In this document: positions 44,884 through 55,865 of the stretch, one piece after another
Position numbering within the stretch: the stretch's first letter is position 1
Layout: the number at the start of each line of letters is the position of its first letter
Origin: Henriciella aquimarina
GTDB taxonomy: Bacteria > Pseudomonadota > Alphaproteobacteria > Caulobacterales > Hyphomonadaceae
Length of the DNA: 60,098 nucleotides
NCBI RefSeq assembly: GCF_002088975.1
Contig: NZ_NCST01000039.1
Span: forward strand, 1-60,098
Reading direction: 5' to 3'
Translations under genes and position numbers: made by a program
Notes under the pieces: generated by a model
What the model saw: the letters and a program-made list of their open reading frames with translations, nothing else
Database searches by the model: none
What the model was told of the DNA's origin: nothing

Positions 44884-45041
44884 GAGCCTTCATCCAATTA
44901 TAGTAACAGCACACATGCCATAAAATGCTTGCTTTATGCATACTTTCTCTGTGCAAAATATATTAAATTATTTATACCCTATATAGGCAGCCTGAGATAC
45001 GTACAGCACTTAACAGAATGAGAAGTCGGACTTCTCCTGCG
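44884..45041 (-). promoter_or_regulatory. AT-rich promoter region of the diguanylate cyclase
   Basis: A perfect TATAAT lies on the minus strand at 44897-44902, only 13 bases from ATG 44883, which predicts a very short leader. The rest is AT-rich (AATATATTAAATTATTTAT) and contains a palindrome-like TATATA stretch near 44980. No gene is present. Confidence 0.5.
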
Positions 45042-45818
45042 TCAATTACGGACCGCATCAGCATCTAGCTCAATTGTGCCTTCGGGCGAGACATCGACGG
45101 CATAGAGATCCATGGCCGCTTCGATCGTGACGACCGCATAGACCGTCCAGATCGCCAGCATGACCGCGATCACGACGCCATAGGGCCGGGCGAAACGGGC
45201 CCGGCCGGGCATCTGGTCGAAGCCCCATGCGATCAGGAACAGCATGACCGAGGCCAGCAGCACCGCGCCGATGACGTCGCTCGGCCAGTGCGCGCCGAGA
45301 TAGATGCGCGACAGGCCCATCAGCGTGATGAGCAGGATGAACCCGCCAACCGCGAGACGCTGGCGCAAGCCGGTCAGCGCATGCACGGCGAAAATGGCGA
45401 GCGCGCCATAGATCACCATGGAATTGGTCATGTGGCCGGAGGGGAAGCTGAAACTCTCCACCCCGGCATAGAGATCCGCCGTCGGACGGGCCCGGGCGAC
45501 GGTGAGCTTCACCGCCTTCACGATCAGCGGCGTCAGGCTGAACGCCGCCGCACAGATGCCCGCCGGCCACCAGGCGCGCCGCACAAGCAGGGTCACCACA
45601 ACCGCCACGGCAATCATGGTGAGCGCCGTGCCATCGCCGAAAAGCGTGATCAGGACGACGCCCCAGTCGAGTGGCGGATTGCGCAGGGCGATGATGCCAT
45701 CGCTCAGCGTCCGGTCGAAGGCCGTCAGTGCCGCTTCGTCATGAACGAGCAGGCCAAGCCCCGCCAGCGCGGCCAGGGCAAGGCCGGCCGGCAGGATATG
45801 GGAGAGGGTGTGACGCAA
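45042..45818 (-). CDS. PAP2-type membrane phosphatase
   Basis: This 258-residue membrane protein has about six helices and all three phosphatase motifs: KLTVARARP (motif 1), FSFPSGHMTNS (motif 2) and SRIYLGAHWPSDVIG (motif 3, with the catalytic His and Asp). Likely substrates are undecaprenyl pyrophosphate, phosphatidylglycerophosphate or phosphatidic acid at the periplasmic face. It lies 18 bases behind ettA on the same strand and may be cotranscribed. The C-terminal 40 residues (EAAMDLYAVDVSPEGTIELDAD) are an unusual acidic periplasmic tail. Confidence 0.93.
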   Translation of the reverse strand: MRHTLSHILPAGLALAALAGLGLLVHDEAALTAFDRTLSDGIIALRNPPLDWGVVLITLFGDGTALTMIAVAVVVTLLVRRAWWPAGICAAAFSLTPLIVKAVKLTVARARPTADLYAGVESFSFPSGHMTNSMVIYGALAIFAVHALTGLRQRLAVGGFILLITLMGLSRIYLGAHWPSDVIGAVLLASVMLFLIAWGFDQMPGRARFARPYGVVIAVMLAIWTVYAVVTIEAAMDLYAVDVSPEGTIELDADAVRN

Positions 45819-45836
45819 GGCGTGCAGGCCTCCGCC

Positions 45837-47504
<1,668 letters not shown>

Positions 47505-47691
47505 GAACTGACGCTCGCTCGTAGAGGGTTGAGAATAAAGCCTGCGGTTTAGACGCGCAGAGGCTTACAGATCAAGCGGCAAGGTAAAGCTTGCGGGCCG
47601 CGACACAACAGCCTGTAAACAGGCCATGACCAATCTTTCGCGTTGTCTTTCAGGGGCTGACAGACAGGGCTGGCGCGCTAGGTTGCGCGCC

Positions 47692-50052
47692 ATGAAACCC
47701 GTGTTTGCCGGCCTCGCCGCTCTCTTCTCCGTCTCAGCCTGTGCCGGTGCCGGCGCGCTGGCCCAGTCACACTCAAAGGATGCCATGCCTTCGCAAGAGC
47801 TGACCCTCGAACGCCTGTATACCTCGCCTTCCCTGAACGGGCCGTCCGCCACCGGCGTAAAGTACGCCCCGGACGGCAAGCGGGTGACCTTCCTCAAGGC
47901 GCGGGAAGACGACTCCAGCCGCTATGATCTCTGGCAGTTCGATGTCGCGACCGGCGCGCAATCCATGCTGGTCGACTCCACCCTGCTGCAGCCGGACGAT
48001 GTCGAGCTGTCGGAAGAGGAAAAGGCGCTGCGCGAGCGCAAGCGGATTGCCGGCCGGAAGGGCATTGTCGACTATGACTGGGGCACCGCCGACACCCTGC
48101 TCGTGCCGCTTGGCGGAGACCTCTATCTCGTCACGCTCACCGCCAGCGGCCCGACCGTCCGCCAGCTGACCGAGACCGAAGCCTTCGAATACGATGCCCG
48201 CCTCTCGCCGGACGGCAGCTATGTCAGCTTCATCCGCGACGGTGCGGTCCACGTGATCGACCTCGCCAGCGGCGCCGAACAGCAGATCACCCCGGACGCC
48301 GAGCCGGAGAAAGCCATCTCCTATGGCACGTCGGAATTCGTCGCACAGGAAGAGATGAGCCGGTATACTGGCTACTGGTGGAGCCCGGACGCGCGCTACA
48401 TCGCCTATACCAGAGTCGACGAAAGCACGGTCGACATCATCCCGCGCTTCGACATCCAGGCCGACAAGACGACCGTGATCAAGCAACGCTATCCGCGAGC
48501 CGGCCGGCCGAATGCAATCGTGGATCTCTACGTCCGCGACATGAAAACCGGTGAGGCCACAAAGCTCTACAGCGTCGGCCCGGACACCTATCTCGCCCGG
48601 GTCAATTGGACGCCCGGAAGCCTGTGGTTCCAGACCGTCGACCGCGACCAGACCGAGATCACCTATCACCGCACCGACGGCAAACCGTGGCGCATCTGGT
48701 CCCCGCTCCAGGAGACGCAGGAAAAGTGGGTGAACCTGTCGAAGGACTTCGTCGCGCTGGATGAAAGCGTCCTGCTGACGAGCGAGAAAACAGGCCATCG
48801 TCACATTGCCGTCTCGCCTTATGGCGACCCGGAGAGGCTGGCCTTCCTGACACGCGGCGACTGGGCCGTGGACGAAGTGAAGGGCATCGACCGCGAAAAT
48901 CGCATGGTCTATTTCACGGGCTTTGCCGATACGCCGCTGGAGAAGCACCTTTACCGGACCCGCCTGCCCTGGACCGAGGAAGAACTCGACAGTGAAGACC
49001 ACCCGGGCGCCCTGCCCGGCAGCAATTGCATCGACCTGACCCCCGACTCCGCCCGCGCGACCCGCGAGTGTCCGGCGCCGGAGCGCCTCACCGAAGCCGG
49101 CAAATCCTGGTCGATCACCTTGGCGCCGGACGGCAAGTCCTTCGTCGGCACCTCCTCCTCGCCGACCCAGCCCCCGCAGACGGGGCTTTACACAGTTGAG
49201 GGCAAGCGCATTGCCTGGATCGAGGAGAACCGGCTGGACGCTGACCATCCCTACGCCCCCTATCTCGCCGGGCATACGGTGCCGGACTATGGGACGCTTG
49301 AAGCCGAGGACGGCCAGACGCTTTACTATTCCATCCAGACCCCGCCGGATTTCGATGCGTCGAAACAGTACCCTGTCATCATCGAGGTCTATGGTGGCCC
49401 GCATGTCCAGACGGTCGACCGCGACTGGGAAAGCATGTCCGACCAGTATCTCACCCGGCAGGGCTATATCGTCTTCCGGCTGGACAATCGCGGCATGGCG
49501 AACCGCGGCAAAAAGTTCGAGGACGTCATCTACCGGCGCACAGGCGGGCCGGAAGTGCGCGACCAGCTCGCCGGCGTCGACTGGCTGAAGTCACAGCCCT
49601 TCGTGGATGCGGACCGCATCGCCATACAGGGCTGGTCCTATGGCGGCTACATGACGCTGATGACCATCCTGCAGGCCCCGAAAGGCACCTTCGCGGCCGC
49701 CGCCGCTGGCGCGCCGGTGACCGACTGGTCGCTCTACGACACCTTCTACACCGAGCGCTACATGGATACGCCGCAGGACAACCCGGACGGCTATGAACAG
49801 TCCTCCGTTTTCGCCCATGCGAAGAACCTGACCACGCCGCTCCTGCTCATGCACGGCATGGCCGACGACAATGTCACCTTCGACAATATGACCCGGCTGA
49901 TGGCGGCGTTTCAGGAGATGGGAAAACCCTTCGAGCTGATGACCTATCCCGGCCAGCGCCATGGCATTCGCGGCGCCGCGCTTCAGACGCACCTGATGAA
50001 GACGCGCATAGCCTTCCTCAACCGGCACCTGAAACCGGATACATCGGACTGA
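47692..50052 (+). CDS. Dipeptidyl peptidase IV-type S9 serine peptidase
   Basis: This 786-residue secreted peptidase has a signal peptide (FAGLAALFSVSACAGAGALAQ), which also contains a weak lipobox-like SACA. An eight-blade beta-propeller (to about residue 530) includes FVAQEEMSRYTGYWWSPD, whose Glu pair binds the substrate amino terminus in DPP-IV enzymes. The hydrolase domain has Ser in GWSYGGYM, Asp in MADDNV and His in GQRHGI. It removes X-Pro or X-Ala dipeptides. ATG 47692 is chosen as the start of the signal; an ATG at 47626 would place 22 charged residues before it. Confidence 0.95.
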   Translation: MKPVFAGLAALFSVSACAGAGALAQSHSKDAMPSQELTLERLYTSPSLNGPSATGVKYAPDGKRVTFLKAREDDSSRYDLWQFDVATGAQSMLVDSTLLQPDDVELSEEEKALRERKRIAGRKGIVDYDWGTADTLLVPLGGDLYLVTLTASGPTVRQLTETEAFEYDARLSPDGSYVSFIRDGAVHVIDLASGAEQQITPDAEPEKAISYGTSEFVAQEEMSRYTGYWWSPDARYIAYTRVDESTVDIIPRFDIQADKTTVIKQRYPRAGRPNAIVDLYVRDMKTGEATKLYSVGPDTYLARVNWTPGSLWFQTVDRDQTEITYHRTDGKPWRIWSPLQETQEKWVNLSKDFVALDESVLLTSEKTGHRHIAVSPYGDPERLAFLTRGDWAVDEVKGIDRENRMVYFTGFADTPLEKHLYRTRLPWTEEELDSEDHPGALPGSNCIDLTPDSARATRECPAPERLTEAGKSWSITLAPDGKSFVGTSSSPTQPPQTGLYTVEGKRIAWIEENRLDADHPYAPYLAGHTVPDYGTLEAEDGQTLYYSIQTPPDFDASKQYPVIIEVYGGPHVQTVDRDWESMSDQYLTRQGYIVFRLDNRGMANRGKKFEDVIYRRTGGPEVRDQLAGVDWLKSQPFVDADRIAIQGWSYGGYMTLMTILQAPKGTFAAAAAGAPVTDWSLYDTFYTERYMDTPQDNPDGYEQSSVFAHAKNLTTPLLLMHGMADDNVTFDNMTRLMAAFQEMGKPFELMTYPGQRHGIRGAALQTHLMKTRIAFLNRHLKPDTSD

Positions 50053-50156
50053 CAGGTTTTTGAGCCAAAAGGGTATTTCTCGCTTCCAGAAGGATTATAC
50101 CCCTTGAACCACTGCGCGGTTGCAGCATCCTCTCAAGAGGCAGATACGGGATCACC

Positions 50157-51527
50157 ATGGGCAGACTGATCGCCATCTCGAACCGCACCGCCGCCGATGC
50201 CAGCGCACGCGCAGGCGGGCTGGCCGTCGCGGTCTGGGAAAGCCTGACAGCGACAGGCGGGATCTGGTTCGGCTGGTCCGGCAATATCGTCGAAGACGAG
50301 GTTGGCGCGCCGGAAGTCTTCACCGATGAGGGCGTCGAATTCGTCACGACGGACTTCACCGAAGCCGAACATGACGGCTTCTATCTCCAATATGCCAACC
50401 GGGTGATCTGGCCGGTCTTTCACTACCGCGTCGATCTCGCCCATTTCGGCCATGCCGATTTCGATATCTATGCGGCGGTGAACAAGCGAATCGCGGGCCT
50501 TGTGACGCCGCGCCTGAAGAAAGGCGACAGCGTCTGGGTGCACGACTACCACTTCCTGCTGATGGGCGACTATCTGCGCCAGGGCGGCTGGAACGGGCCG
50601 ATCGGCTTCTTCCTGCACATCCCTTTCCCGTCTCCGGAGATCTTCAAGGCCCTGCCCGATCATGAGCGGATCGCGCGGGCCATGTGCGAATATTCCGTGC
50701 TGGGCTTCCAGTCGACAACCGACCGGTCGAACTTCGTGCGCTACCTGATCGAGAATTACGATGCCGTCGATGAAGGCGATGGCTGGATCAGCGTCTTCGG
50801 ACGGAAGATCCGCGCCAGCGCCTATCCCATCGGCATCGACGCGGAGGGCTTTGCGAAGGCCTCCGTCAGCGAGCGGGCCTCAACAGCCGCCTCGCGCATC
50901 GGACGCTTCCTGGGTGGGCGTCATCTCGTGCTTGGCGTCGACCGGATGGACTATTCCAAGGGCCTGCCCCAGCGCTTCGAAGCGGTTGGCCAGCTGTTCG
51001 ACAATTTCCCTTCCACGCGTGGTGTGGTGTCGGTGACCCAGATCGCCCCGCCCTCACGCTCGAAGGTGGAAGAGTATCGCGACCTGCGCATCCAGCTGGA
51101 TGAACTGGCCGGCCGCATCAATGGCGATTATGGCGATCTCGACTGGATCCCGCTGCGCTATCTGGCGCGCTCCTATGACCGGCGCGAGCTGGCCGGGCTC
51201 TACCGCATTGCCCGCGTCTGCCTGGTGACGCCGCTACGCGACGGGATGAACCTCGTCGCCAAGGAATATGTCATGGCGCAGGACCCGGACGATCCGGGCG
51301 TGCTGATCCTGTCGGAATTTGCCGGCGCCGCCGAGCAGCTCTCGGAAGCCCTGATCGTCAATCCGCATGATACATACAAGGTGGCGGAGACCATCTATCA
51401 GGCCCTCGAAATGCCGTTGGAGGAACGCAAGGCCCGCTGGGAGAAGTTGCGCGACATCGTCGTGGAGCAGGACATCTCCTGGTGGCGGCAGAAATTTCTC
51501 GATGATCTCTCCAGCGACCTGACCTGA
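50157..51527 (+). CDS. otsA: Trehalose-6-phosphate synthase
   Basis: OtsA (456 residues, GT20) joins UDP-glucose and glucose-6-phosphate. [11 protein letters not shown] and GWSGN form the N-terminal site. [45 protein letters not shown] and [18 protein letters not shown] are all present. Length and order are standard. It is the first gene of otsA-otsB-GH15. The 104-base region upstream contains the palindrome CCTCTCAAGAGG. Confidence 0.98.
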   Translation: MGRLIAISNRTAADASARAGGLAVAVWESLTATGGIWFGWSGNIVEDEVGAPEVFTDEGVEFVTTDFTEAEHDGFYLQYANRVIWPVFHYRVDLAHFGHADFDIYAAVNKRIAGLVTPRLKKGDSVWVHDYHFLLMGDYLRQGGWNGPIGFFLHIPFPSPEIFKALPDHERIARAMCEYSVLGFQSTTDRSNFVRYLIENYDAVDEGDGWISVFGRKIRASAYPIGIDAEGFAKASVSERASTAASRIGRFLGGRHLVLGVDRMDYSKGLPQRFEAVGQLFDNFPSTRGVVSVTQIAPPSRSKVEEYRDLRIQLDELAGRINGDYGDLDWIPLRYLARSYDRRELAGLYRIARVCLVTPLRDGMNLVAKEYVMAQDPDDPGVLILSEFAGAAEQLSEALIVNPHDTYKVAETIYQALEMPLEERKARWEKLRDIVVEQDISWWRQKFLDDLSSDLT

Positions 51528-51529
51528 GC

Positions 51530-52255
51530 ATGCCAGATTTTTCCCCTCCCCCGCGCCTTGAAGAGCGCCACGCCCTGTTTCTTGACTTCGATGGCACCCT
51601 GGCCCCGATCCAGGACGATCCCGACAAGGTTGTCCTGTCACCGGAAAATGCCCGCGCGCTGGCCGGCCTCGAAAGCCTGATCGGCGAGGCCATCGCCATT
51701 ATCAGCGGTCGCGATGTGCGCGACCTGTCGGCCCGCGTACCGAACGCCTACTGGCGCGCTGGCGGCCATGGCCTGGAAATCTGCGGGCCGGGCGAAGGCC
51801 CGCCCGAGACAGCGATCGCGGCACCGCGCGGCCTCGTCAATGCCATCGAGATGATCACGAGCGGGCTCGAAGGGGTCCGCATGGAACGGAAAGGTCCGGT
51901 CATAGCCGTCCACTTCCGCCAGGCCCCGGAAATGGGCGAGATGCTGCTGGCGCGGCTGAAGGACACGGTGCGCGACGACCCGGACTACAAGATCCAGGCC
52001 GGCAAGATGGTGCTGGAGGCCAAGCCCGCCCATGCCCATAAGGGCCGGGCCATCACCCACATGATGGAACATGCGCCCTTCCGCGACCGCCTGCCGGTCA
52101 TGGTAGGCGACGACACGACCGACGAAGACGCCTTCGATGCGGTCAACCGGCTCGGCGGCTTTTCCATCAAGGTCGGGCCGGGCGAAACAGCCGCGCAATA
52201 CCGGCTTGAGGATACACACGATGTCACCACATGGCTGACAGAACAGGGGCGCTGA
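51530..52255 (+). CDS. otsB: Trehalose-6-phosphate phosphatase
   Basis: OtsB (241 residues) is a HAD phosphatase that releases trehalose. Motif I is LFLDFDGTLAPIQ, motif II is IISGR, and motif IV is VGDDTTDEDAF. KMVLEAKPAHAHKG is the conserved KxG-type substrate region. It starts two bases after the otsA stop, and its stop overlaps the next start (TGATG). Confidence 0.97.
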   Translation: MPDFSPPPRLEERHALFLDFDGTLAPIQDDPDKVVLSPENARALAGLESLIGEAIAIISGRDVRDLSARVPNAYWRAGGHGLEICGPGEGPPETAIAAPRGLVNAIEMITSGLEGVRMERKGPVIAVHFRQAPEMGEMLLARLKDTVRDDPDYKIQAGKMVLEAKPAHAHKGRAITHMMEHAPFRDRLPVMVGDDTTDEDAFDAVNRLGGFSIKVGPGETAAQYRLEDTHDVTTWLTEQGR

Positions 52256-54024
52256 TGACCAATCTCGAACTCGGCATCATCGGAAACGGCACGGTTGCCG
52301 GCCTGATAGACGAACACGCCAATTGCGTCTGGTTCTGCCTGCCGCGTATCGATGGCGAACCGGTCTTCAACAAGCTGCTGGACGGGCGCGGCCAGTTCGC
52401 CGTCTCGCTGCAGGGCCACACGCGCTCGACGCAGACCTACCAGCACAATACCGCGATCATCGAGACCATCCTGGAGGCCGAGGACGGCTCGGCCATCAAG
52501 GTGACCGACTACTGCCCGCGTTTCATGGACCGCGGCCGGATGTTCCGTCCGGCCTCCATGGTGCGCCGGATTACGCCGCTCAAGGGCATGCCGCGCATCC
52601 GCGTCGAACTGTTCGCCCAGAGCCAGCGCGGCGAATACAACATGGTGACCCGGCGCGGGGTGAACCATATCAGCTTCCTCGACGAATATGCGAGTTTCCG
52701 GGTCACGACCGACGCACCGGTGTCCTATGTCATGGATGGCCGGGATTTCGTGCTCGACCGGGAGCTGAGCTTCCTGCTCGGCCCCGATGAAAGCCTGTCC
52801 GACCGGGTCGGCGTGATCGCGCTGGAATGGCTGGAACGCACCGCCGATCACTGGATGTCATGGTCGCGGCGCCTCGCCACCCCGCCGGACTGGCAGGATG
52901 CGGTGATCCGCGCGGCGATCACGCTGAAGCTCTGCGTCTATGAGGAGACCGGCGGGATCGTTGCCGCGTTGACCACGAGCATTCCCGAACATGCCGGTTC
53001 CGAGCGCAACTGGGACTATCGCTTCTGCTGGCTGCGCGACGCCTATTTCACCGTCACCGCGCTGAACCGGCTGTCGGCCGTCGGCACGCTGGAACACTAT
53101 CTCGCCTATCTCAGGAACACCGTCGCCCACACACGCGGCGGGCACATCCAGCCGGTCTACGGAATCGCGCTGGAGAACGACCTGACCGAGCAGATTGCCG
53201 GCGCCCTGCCCGGCTATCGCGGCACCGGCCCGGTCCGCTTCGGCAACCAGGCCGCCGAACACATCCAGCACGATGTCTATGGCCACGTCATCCTCGGTGC
53301 GAGCCAGGCCTTTTTCGACGACCGGCTCTATGCCAAGGCCGGCGCGCTGGAATTTGCCCATTTCGAAGGGGTCGGCGAGCGCGCCTATGCCGTCTGGAAC
53401 ACGCCGGATGCCGGCATCTGGGAGTTTCGCGGCAAGGCCCATGTCCACACCTCCTCGGCCATCATGTGCTGGGCGGCCTGCGACCGGCTGGCCCGGATCG
53501 CCACCCATCTCGGCATGGACGAGCGCGCGACCTACTGGACAGGCCGGGCCGACGAGATCCGCGACGGCGTGCTCGAGCAGGCCTGGAACGAGGAGCGCCA
53601 GGCCTTTACCGGCGCCTTCGGCGAGGAGGCCCTCGATGCCTCCGTCCTGCTCATGGCCGAGATCGGCTTCATCGACGCGAAGGACGAACGCTTTATCAAG
53701 ACCGTCGAGCGTGTGGATGAGGAACTGCGCGATGGCTATCACGTCTTCCGCTACAAGGTGGAGGACGATTTCGGCTTGCCGCAGACCGCGTTCACCGCCT
53801 GCACCTTCTGGCATATCGACGCACTGGCCCGCATCGGGCGGATCGACGAGGCGCGCGAGATGTTCGAGGACGTGCTCGCCCACCGCACACGGCTGGGACT
53901 GCTGTCGGAGGACATCGATACCTCCAAGGGAGAGCTCTGGGGCAATTTCCCGCAGACCTATTCCATGGTCGGCATCATCAATGCCGCCAACCGGCTCAGC
54001 CGCAACTGGGACGAGGTTGTCTGA
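52255..54024 (+). CDS. GH15 glycoside hydrolase (glucoamylase / trehalase family)
   Basis: This 589-residue protein has the GH15 layout: an N-terminal super-beta-sandwich (to about residue 250) and an alpha/alpha toroid. ERNWDYRFCWLRDAYFT is the family signature, and DAGIWEFRGKAHVHTSSAIMCW carries the catalytic acid region (WE). At the usual position of the second acid, in an (E)GTF-like context before a CTFW motif, the sequence reads LPQTAFTACTFW, with Gln510. If the alignment holds, the usual catalytic base is missing. Placed after otsA and otsB with a TGATG overlap, it probably acts on trehalose or an alpha-glucan of the same pathway. Confidence 0.92.
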   Translation: MTNLELGIIGNGTVAGLIDEHANCVWFCLPRIDGEPVFNKLLDGRGQFAVSLQGHTRSTQTYQHNTAIIETILEAEDGSAIKVTDYCPRFMDRGRMFRPASMVRRITPLKGMPRIRVELFAQSQRGEYNMVTRRGVNHISFLDEYASFRVTTDAPVSYVMDGRDFVLDRELSFLLGPDESLSDRVGVIALEWLERTADHWMSWSRRLATPPDWQDAVIRAAITLKLCVYEETGGIVAALTTSIPEHAGSERNWDYRFCWLRDAYFTVTALNRLSAVGTLEHYLAYLRNTVAHTRGGHIQPVYGIALENDLTEQIAGALPGYRGTGPVRFGNQAAEHIQHDVYGHVILGASQAFFDDRLYAKAGALEFAHFEGVGERAYAVWNTPDAGIWEFRGKAHVHTSSAIMCWAACDRLARIATHLGMDERATYWTGRADEIRDGVLEQAWNEERQAFTGAFGEEALDASVLLMAEIGFIDAKDERFIKTVERVDEELRDGYHVFRYKVEDDFGLPQTAFTACTFWHIDALARIGRIDEAREMFEDVLAHRTRLGLLSEDIDTSKGELWGNFPQTYSMVGIINAANRLSRNWDEVV

Positions 54025-54071
54025 GAGCACAGCATGCGTAAGTCTTCCCGAAAGACGAAACGGAGGACCTC

Positions 54072-54482
54072 ATGCCAGCCCTGCAACCGACCACAGACCA
54101 GATGCGCGCCTTCGCCAAGGATGAGCATGACGGCCCGATCGTCATGATCAACCTGCTCAAATTCCGCGACAAGGCCCAGTACAAGCCGGAAGATTCCGAA
54201 CACGGCGACGACATATCCGGCGCCGAAGCCTATGACCGCTATGCCGAGGGCCTTGAGGAGCTGAGCCGCGATCCGTCCATCGGGCTGAAGCCGCTTTATG
54301 CCGGCAGCGCGCATGGCTTCCTCATCGGCGAGGGCGACTGGGACCGGGTGCTGGTCGTTCACTACCCGTCGCGCCAGCACATGCTGACCATGATGCGCGA
54401 TGCGCGTTATCAGAAAGTCCACCGCCACCGCGAGGCGGGCCTGCTCCATCAGGACCTGATCGAAACCCATCCGATGAGTTAA
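54072..54482 (+). CDS. DUF1330 family protein
   Basis: This 136-residue protein of the DUF1330 (dimeric alpha/beta-barrel) family has the typical core DGPIVMINLLKFRDKAQY and the later VLVVHYPSRQHMLTMMRDARYQKVHRHREAGL. The first half continues with EAYDRYAEGLEEL. No enzymatic function is established. ATG 54072 has CGGAGG upstream. It is 47 bases after the GH15 stop and may be part of the same transcript. Confidence 0.92.
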   Translation: MPALQPTTDQMRAFAKDEHDGPIVMINLLKFRDKAQYKPEDSEHGDDISGAEAYDRYAEGLEELSRDPSIGLKPLYAGSAHGFLIGEGDWDRVLVVHYPSRQHMLTMMRDARYQKVHRHREAGLLHQDLIETHPMS

Positions 54483-54553
54483 TGTTGCCGCGCTTGCGAT
54501 GGCGTCAGGGCTGGGCCAAGCTTCCCCGGAGTGCGCGTCCAGAGGGAGACACC

Positions 54554-55117
54554 GTGACGATGATCAGGCCTGCGGCCCTTGCGGCCTTGCTCTTCGCGAT
54601 CGCCCCGGCCGCCATGGCCGATCAGACCAACACCTTTCCGCCCGGCTCGCCATCACCGGCCCAGACACCGTCGGCGCCAAGTGGCCTCATCGATGCCAGC
54701 GATCCCGCCGCGATTGTCGACCTGCTGGAGGAAGCCGGTTTCGACGCCCGCCTCACCACACAACCGACCGGCGCCGTCCAGATCGAATCGAGCATCGCAG
54801 AGACCAATTTCTGGCTCTATTTCCAGGCCTGCACGCCGGAGTTTACCGGCTGCGAGGTGATCACCTTCTCCTCCGGCTTCGACTTCGACAGCCCGCAGGT
54901 CCGCGACATTCTCGGGGACTGGAACGCCACGCACTATACCAAGGCCTATCTCGACGACAGCGGTGATCCCTTCGTCGAATTCTCGGTGAACATGGTGCAT
55001 GGCGTCAGCCGCGAGAATTTCATCAACACGCTGAACTGGTTCACGACCGAAGTGAAAGCCTTCATGGACCAGATCGGCTGGAACAATGATACGGGCGGCA
55101 CGGCCCAGCCGATCTGA
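54554..55117 (+). CDS. Secreted YbjN-domain protein
   Basis: This 187-residue protein has a signal peptide (ALLFAIAPAAMA) and a Pro/Ser-rich linker, then a YbjN-like domain: EEAGFDARLT, ETNFWLYFQACTPEFTGCEVITFSSGF and WFTTEVKAFM. YbjN-domain proteins resemble secretion chaperones in fold. The start GTG 54554 follows GGGAGA at five bases; ATG 54560 also fits, and ATG 54482 would add 24 residues before the signal. Confidence 0.82.
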   Translation: MTMIRPAALAALLFAIAPAAMADQTNTFPPGSPSPAQTPSAPSGLIDASDPAAIVDLLEEAGFDARLTTQPTGAVQIESSIAETNFWLYFQACTPEFTGCEVITFSSGFDFDSPQVRDILGDWNATHYTKAYLDDSGDPFVEFSVNMVHGVSRENFINTLNWFTTEVKAFMDQIGWNNDTGGTAQPI

Positions 55118-55142
55118 CCGACCGCTTTTCAGGGGAGACATC

Positions 55143-55865
55143 ATGATCCGCTTCAGACACCTGGCCGCCATGCTTGCCGCAGCGGGCCTTGCGGCCTGCG
55201 CCACACCAGCAGCGACCACACCCACAGCCGAACGAGACCTCAGCCCCGGCGTCGCCTGGGTCGCCAGCAGCCAGGGCTGGGCCGACGAAGCCGAAGCCGT
55301 CTATGACGAAGCCACCGCCTATGTCGAGCAGGTCGCCGCCAGCCGGCCAGAGGGCAGCTGGGCCGTCGCGCTGGATATCGACGAGACCGTGCTGAACAAT
55401 GTCGAATACCAGGTCCGCCTTGAAGAAAGCGGCGCCACCTACACGCCGGAAAGCTGGCATGCCTGGACCGGGGAAAAAGCGGCCACGCTCGTGCCGGGCG
55501 CGAAGGAGTTTCTCGAGCGCGTCAATGCGCTTGGCGGCCACATCGCACTGGTCACCAACCGTGCCGATAGCGAACAGCTCTGGACGGAGGAAAACCTCGC
55601 CCAGGTCGGCCTGACCCGCCCGGACGACTTCCGCATCCTGATGACACGGGCCTATCCGGAAGGCGCCTCCAACAAGATGCCGCGCTATGCCATCATCCCG
55701 GCCATGCTGGGTGCGCAAGGCTATCCGGATGTCGAGGTGGTCGCCTATGTCGGCGACAATGTCGGCGACAAGCCGGACACACCCGGCGACTGGGAATTCT
55801 TCTGCATCGACCAGGGCGCCATGTATGGCGAGCCTTGTGCCGCCGTGCCGGGGCCGGGACGATGA
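55143..55865 (+). CDS. HAD-type acid phosphatase lipoprotein
   Basis: This 240-residue lipoprotein (lipobox LAAC) belongs to the HAD acid phosphatase / lipoprotein e(P4) superfamily. VALDIDETVLNNVEYQ is the DxD catalytic motif, LVTNR is motif II, and YVGDNVGDKPDTPGDW is motif IV. It would hydrolyse nucleotides or other phosphomonoesters in the periplasm. ATG 55143 has GGGGAGA upstream. Its stop overlaps the next start by four bases (ATGA). Confidence 0.92.
   Translation: MIRFRHLAAMLAAAGLAACATPAATTPTAERDLSPGVAWVASSQGWADEAEAVYDEATAYVEQVAASRPEGSWAVALDIDETVLNNVEYQVRLEESGATYTPESWHAWTGEKAATLVPGAKEFLERVNALGGHIALVTNRADSEQLWTEENLAQVGLTRPDDFRILMTRAYPEGASNKMPRYAIIPAMLGAQGYPDVEVVAYVGDNVGDKPDTPGDWEFFCIDQGAMYGEPCAAVPGPGR

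Noticed and set aside
47773..49404. 543-codon minus-strand frame opposite the dipeptidyl peptidase
   Set aside because: It is a shadow frame without motifs.
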